From positions 62,001 through 126,000 of the forward strand of contig NZ_PIGG01000034.1 in assembly GCF_002924445.1 (NCBI RefSeq): a stretch of DNA of 64,000 bases, given 5' to 3'. Both the position numbers and the translations under genes were made by a program. The stretch is from Minwuia thermotolerans (lineage in GTDB: Bacteria; Pseudomonadota; Alphaproteobacteria; Minwuiales; Minwuiaceae). Position 1 is the stretch's first letter, and every line of letters begins with the position of its first letter. Below are positions 35,660 through 45,044 of this stretch, piece by piece. The notes under the pieces were generated by a model. That model saw only the letters and a list, made by a program, of their open reading frames with translations, was not told the DNA's origin and did no database searches.

Positions 35660-36625
35660 ATGAATCGTGGCGGATTGAGATTGGCCCTCGGTCTTGCGGC
35701 GCTGGGAATTGCGGCGACGCTGGCCCAGGGCTGTGCGGAGCGGCGCTACGGCGTTGCGCCCCAGCCGGCGGCTCCGCGCGCGCCCGTCGCCCAGCCGCAG
35801 GCCGCCGCGCAGCCGCAACCGGTTCCGCCGCCGCCTGCGGCCATCGTCCAGCCCGCCCCGCAGCCGCAGGCGGCCGCGCCTCGGCCCGCGCCAACGCCGC
35901 CGCCGGAACCGCAGCAGCAGCAGGCGGCGCCTCGGCCCGTCTCGCCGCCGCAGCAGCAACAACAGGCCGCCGCCGGTCCTCAGACCGCCCCGCCGGCCTC
36001 CGATGAGGCGAATCTGATCACCAGCCCGGTACCGCCGCGGGACGCCGAGCCCGAGCGCACGGCGGACGGCAAGCTGCGCGTGCGCGCCTCCAACGCCACC
36101 GACGACAGCGCCGCCGTGCCCCTGGTGAACATCGACGAGGTGCCCGACGAGGTCGCCCGGAAACTGGAGGAGTACCGCCTCGGCCCCGGCGACCGGCTGT
36201 CGATCAAGGTCTTCGGCCAGGAGGAGATATCGGGCGAGTTCGAGGTCAGCGCGGCGGGCGAGCTGTCCTATCCGCTGATCGGCCAGATCACCGCGGAGAA
36301 CATGACCCCGGGCGAATTCAACCGCGTGCTGACGGGGGCGTTGGAGGAGTTCTTCGTCAGCCCGCAGGTCACCGTGGAAGTCACCAACTACCGCCCGTTC
36401 TTCATTCTGGGGCAGGTGGGCAGTCCGGGTTCCTACAAGTACCAGCCGGGCCTGAACGCCCGCATGGCGATCGCGGTGGGCGGCGGCTACACCCGCCGCG
36501 CCAGGGAGGAACCGATCACGATCTTCCGGACGAACAATGCCGGCGAACTGATCAAGTTCGAGGCCGATCAGGACGCCATCATCCTGCCCGGCGACACGAT
36601 CGAAGTGCATCGACGGTTGTTCTGA
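35660..36625 (+). CDS. Polysaccharide export protein (Wza/OPX family)
   Basis: 321-aa lipoprotein-like periplasmic protein: signal sequence ending at Cys25 (LAQGC, a weak lipobox), a Pro/Gln/Ala-rich disordered stretch (about residues 30-115), then the polysaccharide export (PES) domain YRLGPGDRLSIKVFGQEEISGEFEVSAAGELSYPLIGQI (about 170-210) and one SLBB-type domain with VTVEVTNYRPFFILGQVGSPGSYKY. It is shorter than E. coli Wza and lacks its amphipathic C-terminal helix domain, so it probably needs the neighbouring beta-barrel to cross the outer membrane. That inference fits the gene order. Confidence 0.9.
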   Translation: MNRGGLRLALGLAALGIAATLAQGCAERRYGVAPQPAAPRAPVAQPQAAAQPQPVPPPPAAIVQPAPQPQAAAPRPAPTPPPEPQQQQAAPRPVSPPQQQQQAAAGPQTAPPASDEANLITSPVPPRDAEPERTADGKLRVRASNATDDSAAVPLVNIDEVPDEVARKLEEYRLGPGDRLSIKVFGQEEISGEFEVSAAGELSYPLIGQITAENMTPGEFNRVLTGALEEFFVSPQVTVEVTNYRPFFILGQVGSPGSYKYQPGLNARMAIAVGGGYTRRAREEPITIFRTNNAGELIKFEADQDAIILPGDTIEVHRRLF

Positions 36626-36654
36626 TGCCGGCTCGCCCCGCGGCTCGCGGAGTT

Positions 36655-36670
36655 TGGCACATCGCTTGCT
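36655..36670 (+). promoter_or_regulatory. Sigma-54 promoter upstream of wzc
   Basis: TGGCAC-ATCGC-TTGCT, a complete match to TGGCAC-N5-TTGCW including GG at -24 and GC at -12. It lies 30 bases after the wza stop and 235 bases before the wzc start, in a region (36626-36905) with no confident gene. It would start near 36682 and give a leader of about 225 bases. Its activator is unknown; I see no clear enhancer site, although one could lie inside wza. Confidence 0.75.
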
Positions 36671-36788
36671 TCCTACCATTGTGCGGCCGCATTTGTCGGC
36701 CATATCGGGTATCCCGGCGGTGCGGCCTCTCTAGATGTCGCCTGGCAGGAGAGCCGGAAACGCAAATCGCTTCGCCACTTGAGGGCAC

Positions 36789-36902
36789 ATGATCGCTTGT
36801 AGAGTAGATAGTCTCCGGCAAATGGCTGACATGGCTGACGGAATCCCTGCGGATAGCGGATTCGGGCGCGCCGGCGGCTTTCCGGCGCGTGAGGCCGGAT
36901 GA
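36789..36902 (+). CDS. Short leader ORF before wzc (speculative)
   Basis: 37-codon frame from ATG 36789 (preceded by GAGGG) to TGA 36900-36902, ending three bases before the ATG of wzc. It is the only such frame in the leader and contains a double MADMAD-type repeat (RQMADMADGI). It could couple or attenuate wzc translation. No homology is recognised and it may be chance. Confidence 0.25.
   Translation: MIACRVDSLRQMADMADGIPADSGFGRAGGFPAREAG
36867..36889 (+). promoter_or_regulatory. mRNA hairpin before wzc start
   Basis: CGCGCCGG-N7-CCGGCGCG, a perfect eight-base-pair stem ending 16 bases before the wzc ATG and next to its GAGG ribosome site. It could limit ribosome access in the long sigma-54 leader. 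Confidence 0.4.
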
Positions 36903-36905
36903 ACC

Positions 36906-39236
36906 ATGGCGAACGTGAGCTATCTGGATTCGGCGAGGCCTGACGAGATGAGCGACGCGCCGTCCTTCGTCGACGCCGGCCGCGGCGACAGCCCGATGGT
37001 GAATTTCCGCCAGGTCTTCACCATCCTGTGGCGGCGCAAGTGGATCATCGCGGCCATCGTCATCATGGGCATGCTGATGGCGTTCTACTGGCTGCAGAGC
37101 CAGACGCCCCTCTACTCGGCGGCCAGCGAAGTGGTCATCGGTATCCGCGACGAACAGGTCACCGGCATCCAGGGTGTCGTCCAGGGCGAGACCCAGGACT
37201 TCTATTTCAACGAGACCCAGGCGGCGATCATCGCCTCCTCTCAGGTGGCCGAAACCGTCGCTGCGCGCCTGGACCTGTTCGAGAACCCGGATCGTCTGTA
37301 TTGGGACGCGGGCGGTTCGGTCACGGCCGGGTTCTCGCTCAAGGCCACGATCAAGAGCATTCTTCCCGATCCCGTGGTGGAGGGCGTCCGCGGCGTGCTG
37401 AACAAGTTCCGCGGCGGCAGCCAGACCGACGAGAACACCTCGGTGCTGGCGAGCATGACGCCCGAGGAACTGGCCGAGTTCGAGCGCGAGCACGTCAAGA
37501 GGACGCTGCTCGACGGTCTCTCCGTGGATCCGTCGGAGCGCGCGCGCACCATCGCCATCCGTTTCATCTCGGACCGCCCGGCTTTCGCGGCCGAGGTCGC
37601 CAACGCCTTCGCCCAGGCCTATGTCGAAAGCACCCGGACGGAGAAGTCCGACGCCACGTCACGCGCCTCCGATTTCCTGCGCGACGAGGTCGAACTGCTG
37701 AAGATCCAGTACCAGCAGTCCGAGCAGGCGCTGGAGCAATTCAGCCGCGAGACCGGCTATGTCAGCCAGGGCGATCGTCTTTCGCTGATCGAGGAGCAGG
37801 TCGCAGAATTCAACCGCCAGCTTGTCGAGGCGCGGCAGGAACTCGCCGAGGCTGAGGCCCGCAACCAGCAGGTGCAGCGCCTGCTGGAAGAGGAAGGCGG
37901 CATCGAGACCGTCGCCTCCGTGCTGGATTCGCCGCTGATCGGGCGCCTGCGGGAGCAGGAGGCCGAAGTGGTCCGAGAGATCGCGGAACTCCGCACGCAG
38001 CTCCGCGACCGCCATCCGCGCCTGCTGCTGAAGCGGGCCGAACTGGAGGATCTGCAGAACAAGATCCGCGGCGAGATCAACAAGATCGTCATCGGTCAGA
38101 ACAACAATCTGGAACTGTCGCGGGTGCGCGTGCGCAATCTGGAGCAGGAGGTCGCCATTCTCCAGGCCCAGGTCCAGCGCCAGTCGGACGCCGAGGTGAC
38201 GCTGCAGGCGCTGCGGTCGGAGCGCGACGCCAACAAGCAGCTCTACGAAACGGTGCTCGGCCGCTTCAACGAGATCAACCTGCAGGAGCGTTCGCCGCAA
38301 CAGGCCAACGCCCGCATCATCACGCCGGCGTCGACGCCGCTGTTCCCGAGCTTCCCGCGCAAGTCGCTCACCCTGGCGGCGGCGCTGGTCGGCTCGGCCA
38401 TGCTGGCGGTGATGGTGGTGTTCCTGATCGAATACATGGACTCCGGCTTCCGCTCGCTGCAGCAGCTCCAGCAGTCGATCTACGTGCCGGCGCTGGGCAT
38501 CGTCCCGCGGCTGTCGGTCATGGAGGCGCGGCGCTACACGCCCGAGGAATTCGTGCTGGACCAGCCGAACTCGCTCTACGCCGAAGCCATAAGGACGATA
38601 CGAACATCGCTGATGCTGTCCAGCATCGACCGGCCGCCGAAATCGGTGATGTTCACCTCGTCGGTCCCCGCCGAAGGCAAGACCTCGACCGCCGTCTCCG
38701 TGGCCCGCGCCGCGGCCAAGGCGGGCCAGCGCACCATCCTGGTGGACTGCGACCTGCGCAAGCCTTCGGTCCACGAATCGCTGCGCGTGCCCAACGGCCA
38801 GGGCGTGGTCGAGATCCTCACCGGCGCGGCTGACCTGAACGACGCCATCGAGATCGACCTGAAATCGGGCCTGCACTACATCACCGCCGGCGCAAAGGCC
38901 CCGAATCCGCCGGACGCGCTTGGCTCCGCGGCCATGCGTCAGCTCATCGGCGAACTCGAGAACCGCTACGACCTCGTGATCCTCGACACGCCGCCGGTCC
39001 TGCCGGTATCAGACTCGCTGGTCCTGCTGCGCAATGTCGACAAGACCGTCTTCCTGGTGCGCTGGGGCTCCACCCGCCGGGAGGCGGTGCTTGCCGGCAT
39101 CCGCCAGGTGCAGGAAGCCAATGGCGACCTCGCCGGCGTGGCGATGACCCGCGTCGACATCCGCCGCCACCAGAAGTACAATTACAGCGACAGCTATTTC
39201 TACTATCGCGGCTACGGCAAGTATTATGGGGCCTGA
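36906..39236 (+). CDS. wzc: Chain-length determinant / BY-tyrosine kinase (Wzc-like)
   Basis: 776-aa inner-membrane copolymerase and autokinase controlling polysaccharide length and export. It has a Wzz N-terminus (MVNFRQVFTILWRRKWII, first helix about residues 48-68), a long periplasmic coiled coil (about 230-450), a second helix (LTLAAALVGSAMLAVMVVFL, about 490) and the cytoplasmic kinase: Walker A SSVPAEGKTST, Walker A' ILVDCDLRKP, Walker B VILDTPPVLPVSDS. The C-terminus is a tyrosine cluster (KYNYSDSYFYYRGYGKYYG, eight Tyr), the phosphorylation tail. It is downstream of wza but has its own sigma-54 promoter. Confidence 0.93.
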   Translation: MANVSYLDSARPDEMSDAPSFVDAGRGDSPMVNFRQVFTILWRRKWIIAAIVIMGMLMAFYWLQSQTPLYSAASEVVIGIRDEQVTGIQGVVQGETQDFYFNETQAAIIASSQVAETVAARLDLFENPDRLYWDAGGSVTAGFSLKATIKSILPDPVVEGVRGVLNKFRGGSQTDENTSVLASMTPEELAEFEREHVKRTLLDGLSVDPSERARTIAIRFISDRPAFAAEVANAFAQAYVESTRTEKSDATSRASDFLRDEVELLKIQYQQSEQALEQFSRETGYVSQGDRLSLIEEQVAEFNRQLVEARQELAEAEARNQQVQRLLEEEGGIETVASVLDSPLIGRLREQEAEVVREIAELRTQLRDRHPRLLLKRAELEDLQNKIRGEINKIVIGQNNNLELSRVRVRNLEQEVAILQAQVQRQSDAEVTLQALRSERDANKQLYETVLGRFNEINLQERSPQQANARIITPASTPLFPSFPRKSLTLAAALVGSAMLAVMVVFLIEYMDSGFRSLQQLQQSIYVPALGIVPRLSVMEARRYTPEEFVLDQPNSLYAEAIRTIRTSLMLSSIDRPPKSVMFTSSVPAEGKTSTAVSVARAAAKAGQRTILVDCDLRKPSVHESLRVPNGQGVVEILTGAADLNDAIEIDLKSGLHYITAGAKAPNPPDALGSAAMRQLIGELENRYDLVILDTPPVLPVSDSLVLLRNVDKTVFLVRWGSTRREAVLAGIRQVQEANGDLAGVAMTRVDIRRHQKYNYSDSYFYYRGYGKYYGA

Positions 39237-39281
39237 GGCCACCGATCCATCCTACGATCCCGCGACGCCGCACGTCCCGGC

Positions 39282-40040
39282 ATGAGCGGTCCCGGCCGCC
39301 GGCGCCGTTCCACCACGCGGGCGCTGGCCATCGGCTCTTCGGCAGGCGGCCTCGTCATCCTTTCTGCAGGACTGCTGCTTGTCGGCCTGTCGGTGCCGAA
39401 ACTGCTGAACGCCGTCGCCGCATCCACCGGGGAGACGGTGATCGACCGCCTGCAGGAAAGTCAGCCGGTCGGCGCGCAGGGATTGACGCGCGCGCGTGAA
39501 AGCCTGGTCTCGGCGGCGCGGATCCTGCCGTCGGACTATACCGCGCCCCGCGACCTGGCCCTGATCGAGCTGATTGCGGCCCAGCGCGCCGCGCCCGACG
39601 ATCCTGCGCGCATGGGCTATCTGGAAGCCTCCATCGAGGCGGCGCGGCAGTCACTGATGAACAACCCGGCCCAGCCCTATGTCTGGCTGCGCCTCTCGCA
39701 GGCGGAACTGCTGGCCAGGGGCGTGGGCGTGGAGGCGGCGCTGGCCTTCACCATGTCGCTGGAGACCGGCCCGCAGGTCATCGACCTGATGCGGCCGCGG
39801 GTGATCCTCGGGCTGGCGCTCTGGCCCGTGCTGGATGACCAGCAGCAGGAGCGCGTGCTGGCGCAGATCCGCGGCCTGGCGCGCTACAACGCCCGCATCC
39901 TGGCGGAAACGGTGCTCGACCGGGCGGGCCTGCCGCAGGTGCGCCGCGCCCTGGCCGACGAGCCGGAGCTGATGGCGCAGTTCCTGCGCTGGTATCTGCA
40001 GCGGCGCACGCCGGGGCTCCGCCCGCCGGGCCTGCCCTGA
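39282..40040 (+). CDS. Membrane protein with TPR-like helices, polysaccharide locus
   Basis: 252-aa protein with an Arg-rich N-terminus (PGRRRRSTTRA), one membrane helix (about residues 20-44) and a periplasmic all-helical domain with TPR-like pairs (SAARILPSDYTAPRDLALIELIAAQRAAP... NPAQPYVWLRLSQAELLA). I do not recognise a named family. The C-terminus is Pro/Arg-rich. It follows wzc by 45 bases, so it may be cotranscribed and act as a scaffold in export. It converges with the ligase gene at 40063. Confidence 0.7.
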   Translation: MSGPGRRRRSTTRALAIGSSAGGLVILSAGLLLVGLSVPKLLNAVAASTGETVIDRLQESQPVGAQGLTRARESLVSAARILPSDYTAPRDLALIELIAAQRAAPDDPARMGYLEASIEAARQSLMNNPAQPYVWLRLSQAELLARGVGVEAALAFTMSLETGPQVIDLMRPRVILGLALWPVLDDQQQERVLAQIRGLARYNARILAETVLDRAGLPQVRRALADEPELMAQFLRWYLQRRTPGLRPPGLP

Positions 40041-40062
40041 CCCCCGCCGTTCCCGACCGTTT

Positions 40063-41451
40063 CTAGAGCCGGTTGTGCCGCCCGCCGCCGGTGGGGAAGG
40101 CCTGGGCGTAACCGACGCCCAGCAGCATGGCGAAAAGCGCCGCCACGGCCGGGATCTGCACGCTGAAGTCGACCAGGGCGTGCAGGCCGACCAGAGCCGC
40201 CGCCGCGAGGCCGATGGCGGGATAGATCGCGTCCTGTCGGCGCACCCTGATGCCGCGGATGCACGCGCCCGCGATCCAGGCGTAGATTCCGAGCAGCAGC
40301 AGAAGCGCTGGCGCGCCGGCGTCGGCGGCGAATTCCAGATAGCTGTTGTGCGCCTTGCTGATGGCGTAGACGCCGCCGAACTCGGCGTTCTTGTAGCCGT
40401 GGAAATAGCTTTCGAAGGCGCCGCCGCCATGGCCCGTCAGGGGCTGGTCCGCGATGGCGCTGAGGGTGCGCTGGAACAGCCAGGGCCGGCCGCTGAGTTC
40501 CTGGCCGTCGGCGTCGACCTTGCGCTCGAAGGTACCGCCGCCAGCGGCCAGCAGCACGACGACGACGCTGGCCACGGCCGCCGCCAGCAGGACCGGCGCG
40601 CCCGGCAGGCGTCCCCGGCGGTAGAACCAGCCCCAGCCCAGCGCCGCCATGCCGACGCCGCAGGCGACCAGCCCGGCCCGCGAGCGCGTCAGCACCAGCG
40701 CGATCACGAGGATCAGCACCGCGAAGGCGCAGAGCCAGACCTCGGGGCTGATCCGCGCCGGGCGGCGGATCACGGGGCGCGGCTCTGCGCTCATGCCGCC
40801 GCCGGCGGCGCGCAGTCCGCGCATCACCATGCCCAGCCCGGCCACGGCGGCCAGGGCGGCGAAGGTGGCGAAGCTGTTGCGGTTGACGAAGGTGGAGGTC
40901 AGCGAATCCTCGTAGGCCCACTTCTTCAGCCCGACGATGGTCTCGCCGCCGGCGATCTCCGCCGCCAGTCCGTAGAGGGCGTAGAGTGTGCCGATGCCGA
41001 CCGCGGCGAAGACGTAGATCGCGGCGTTGTCCGGTTCCCGCCCGGTCTGGGCGGCGACCCAGAAGATGCCGCCATAGGCCAGCAGCCGCATGGCCGACGT
41101 GGCGGCGTCGGACGGGGAGACGGCAATGGCGCCATCGATGGTCTCCAGCTCCAGGGCGGCGGCCGTCGGCGCCCAGAGCGGGTGCCACAGGAATTCCGGC
41201 CCGCCGGTCTGAGCCAGCAGCCAGCCGACGAGCAGCAGCCAGCCCACCGCAGGCACGATGGCGGCCGTGCCCGACAGGCGGAACAGCGTCGGCCGGAAGG
41301 TTGCCGCCAGTCCCCAGAGACAGACCAGGCCGCCGCTGGCGAAGGACAGCAGCGACCAGCTCACCGGCCGGTTGCTGCCCAGCGGGAGCGGCGCCGCGGC
41401 GAGAACCACGATCAGCGCGAAAACGAGCAAGCGTTCGAAATAGAACAGCAT
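40063..41451 (-). CDS. O-antigen ligase/polymerase family protein (Wzy_C), copy 1
   Basis: 462-aa inner-membrane protein with about 11 helices and the large periplasmic loop of the PF04932 family, including RPWLFQRTLSAIADQPLTGHGGGAFESYF and the histidine-bearing KAHNSYLEFAADAGAPALLLL segment that marks Wzy/WaaL enzymes. It would polymerise repeat units on undecaprenyl-PP or ligate them to an acceptor. The start at 41451 (MLFYFERLL) begins at the first helix; an upstream ATG adds 38 non-conserved residues. It follows the priming transferase by 47 bases on the same strand. Confidence 0.88.
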   Translation of the reverse strand: MLFYFERLLVFALIVVLAAAPLPLGSNRPVSWSLLSFASGGLVCLWGLAATFRPTLFRLSGTAAIVPAVGWLLLVGWLLAQTGGPEFLWHPLWAPTAAALELETIDGAIAVSPSDAATSAMRLLAYGGIFWVAAQTGREPDNAAIYVFAAVGIGTLYALYGLAAEIAGGETIVGLKKWAYEDSLTSTFVNRNSFATFAALAAVAGLGMVMRGLRAAGGGMSAEPRPVIRRPARISPEVWLCAFAVLILVIALVLTRSRAGLVACGVGMAALGWGWFYRRGRLPGAPVLLAAAVASVVVVLLAAGGGTFERKVDADGQELSGRPWLFQRTLSAIADQPLTGHGGGAFESYFHGYKNAEFGGVYAISKAHNSYLEFAADAGAPALLLLLGIYAWIAGACIRGIRVRRQDAIYPAIGLAAAALVGLHALVDFSVQIPAVAALFAMLLGVGYAQAFPTGGGRHNRL

Positions 41452-41498
41452 GGCGGCCGGCGGAGGCTCAGGCCCGCCGCGGGGCGGCAATGGCGCGG

Positions 41499-42935
<1,437 letters not shown>

Positions 42936-42995
42936 GATCCTTTCCGCTTCAGAGGCCGGGGCAAGCGTGGCGCACTATAGGGTCGGCGCCGATGA

Positions 42996-44072
42996 TCAGG
43001 AAGCGCCCATGCCCGCCTCGCGGGTCACGCCGGCCTGCTCCATCCAGGCGTCGCCTTCGCTTTCCATGCTCCGCCGGGTCGCGTCGTCGATGCGCTCCTT
43101 CATCGCCAGGCGGCCGACCAGCGCGGAGACTTCGCCGGCGGTTGCGGCGATGTAGTACCACTTGTAGGCGCGGGCGAAATCCGGCCCGCCGAACATGCCC
43201 TCCTCATAGGCCTGCGCCAGCTTCACCGCCATCCGGGTGTTGCGCTGGGCGGCCCTGGAATACCACTGCAGCGCCAGTTCGTAGCTCTGCTCCAGATCCC
43301 TGCCCTCGGCATAGGCGAGCGCGAGGTCGATCATGGCGCCGGCATGGCCCATGTCGGCGGCGCGTTTCAGGTACTCCAGACCCTTCTCGGTGTTCTTTTC
43401 CACGCCGACGCCATCGCGGTAGATGACCGAGGCGTTGTAGTAGGCCAGCGGAAATTCCTGCTGCGCCGCGAGGTCGAAATACTTCAGCGCCGTGGCGAAA
43501 TCCTGCGGCACGCCGACGCCGTCGCGGTAGAGCTCGCCCAGCAGGTTCTGACCGCGGTCGATGCCGGCTTCCGCGCCGATCAGGGCCCACCGCACGGCCT
43601 CGGCATGGTTTTCGGCCACGCGCCCCTGACCGCCGTCTTCCACCGACCGGCCCTCGCCGCTGCGGTAGATGGCAGCCAGCGGCACCGAAGCCCCGACCAC
43701 GCCCAGATTGTAGGCCTGTTTGTAGAGCGCCTCCGCCCGGGGGACGCTCTTGATCACGCCCACGCCCTGGCGGTAGTGCCAGGCGAGGCGGTTGATCGCC
43801 TGCTTGTGTCCCTGCTCGGCGGCCTTCTCCAGCCAGAAGGCGGATTCGATCTTGTCGGGCTTGACGCCCTTGCCCTGCCAGAGCGCTATCGCGACCTGGA
43901 ACTGGGCGCCCATGTCGCCGCGCCGCGCCTGGTCCAGGGTTTCCTTGTAGATCTGCGCCAGCGCCTCCGCGGTCAGTTGCTCCTTGTCCTGCTCCTGCGC
44001 ATGGGCAAGGGGAGCAAGGCAGGCGAATACCGCGGCGAATGCCGCGCCAAGCCAGCGTCTGGTCATTCTCAC
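42996..44072 (-). CDS. Periplasmic Sel1-repeat protein
   Basis: 358-aa exported protein (signal peptide to AHAQ, about residue 26) composed of about six to seven Sel1-like helical repeats, e.g. ALYKQAYNLGVVGASVPLAAIYRSG, ALKYFDLAAQQEFPLAYYNASVIYRDGVGV, GLEYLKRAADMGHAGAMIDLALAYAEG. Sel1 proteins bind partner proteins. The best-known functional parallel is rhizobial ExoR, a periplasmic Sel1 protein that controls exopolysaccharide genes; orthology is not claimed. It is first in the minus-strand group Sel1 - priming transferase - Wzy. Confidence 0.85.
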   Translation of the reverse strand: MRMTRRWLGAAFAAVFACLAPLAHAQEQDKEQLTAEALAQIYKETLDQARRGDMGAQFQVAIALWQGKGVKPDKIESAFWLEKAAEQGHKQAINRLAWHYRQGVGVIKSVPRAEALYKQAYNLGVVGASVPLAAIYRSGEGRSVEDGGQGRVAENHAEAVRWALIGAEAGIDRGQNLLGELYRDGVGVPQDFATALKYFDLAAQQEFPLAYYNASVIYRDGVGVEKNTEKGLEYLKRAADMGHAGAMIDLALAYAEGRDLEQSYELALQWYSRAAQRNTRMAVKLAQAYEEGMFGGPDFARAYKWYYIAATAGEVSALVGRLAMKERIDDATRRSMESEGDAWMEQAGVTREAGMGAS

Positions 44073-44106
44073 GCCTCCATCCGCTCCTTCCGGGCCGCCG
44101 GATTCA

Positions 44107-44133
44107 CGAATTGCGAAAAGATTTTCAAATTCG
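44107..44133. promoter_or_regulatory. Quasi-palindrome in the Sel1/phosphatase divergent promoter
   Basis: CGAATT ... GAAAA-GA-TTTTC ... AATTCG: nested arms with a one-base offset, in the only A+T-rich patch of the 122-base spacer 44073-44194. It is placed to control both divergent genes. GANTC motifs (possible CcrM methylation sites) flank it at 44101 and about 44150. Confidence 0.45.
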
Positions 44134-44194
44134 CGACCGATCTATATGAATCGACGGTCCGAAGCTCCGGGTTGAAAGCAGGCTTGCAAGCCCC

Positions 44195-44968
44195 ATGCTA
44201 CCGTGGATGAAGAAGAGCCGCGCAGAGCAACAGGCAACCGCCGCAACGGTGGCCTGCGCCCCCGATGGCGAACGCATCTACGCCATCGGCGACGTGCACG
44301 GACGCGCGGATCTGCTGCTCGAACTGGTGGAGATGATCCGGGCCGACATGGACCAGGGCGAGGTCGGGCGACACACCGTCGTCTTTCTGGGGGACTATCT
44401 CGACCGCGGTTCGGGCAATGCCGAGGTGCTCGACATCCTCTGTGCCGATCCCTTCGACGGCGGCGCGCGCATGGTTTCCCTGATCGGCAATCACGAGGCG
44501 GTGCTGCTGCAGTTTCTGGAGGACGCCGAGATCGGCCGCGACTGGCTCCGCTTCGGCGGCGACGCCACGCTGGCCTCCTATGGCATCCGCATCCGCCGGA
44601 GCGAGCCCGGCATCGACGAACTGCTGCGGGCCCAGGCGGCGCTGGCCGACAACATGCCGGCCGAGCATCTGGCGTTCCTGCGGGGCCTGAAGCTGAGCTA
44701 TCGGGCCGGCGACTACCTGTTCGTGCATGCCGGGATACGCCCCGGCGTGCCGCTGGCCCGCCAGGACGGCAACGATCTGATCTGGATCCGCAACGCCTTC
44801 CTGCAGAGCGACGACGATTTCGGCTGCGTGGTCGTCCACGGCCATACGCCCAACCTGGAAGTCGAGAGCCGCCACAACCGGATCGGCATCGACACCGGCG
44901 CCTATTTCAGCGGGCGGCTGACGGCGGCGGTTCTGGAGGGTGAGGAGCGGCGCTTCCTGTCGACCTGA
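44195..44968 (+). CDS. PPP-family metallophosphoesterase (Ser/Thr phosphatase-like)
   Basis: 257-aa cytosolic phosphoesterase. All PPP signatures are present: IGDVHGRAD (about residue 31), FLGDYLDRGSGN (about 65), IGNHEAVLLQ (about 95), VHAGIRPG and VVHGHTPN. It would hydrolyse phosphoprotein or dinucleoside polyphosphate. Its place in a polysaccharide locus with a tyrosine kinase makes a regulatory dephosphorylation role possible, but PPP enzymes of this sort usually act on Ser/Thr. A second ATG at 44207 is an alternative start; neither has a good ribosome site. Confidence 0.85.
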   Translation: MLPWMKKSRAEQQATAATVACAPDGERIYAIGDVHGRADLLLELVEMIRADMDQGEVGRHTVVFLGDYLDRGSGNAEVLDILCADPFDGGARMVSLIGNHEAVLLQFLEDAEIGRDWLRFGGDATLASYGIRIRRSEPGIDELLRAQAALADNMPAEHLAFLRGLKLSYRAGDYLFVHAGIRPGVPLARQDGNDLIWIRNAFLQSDDDFGCVVVHGHTPNLEVESRHNRIGIDTGAYFSGRLTAAVLEGEERRFLST

Positions 44969-45044
44969 ACCCGGGCCTGACGGCGGTACGGCTCTTGCTG
45001 TAGATTGGGCGACGGCGACCATTTCCACGGCAAGGGCGCAAGGC

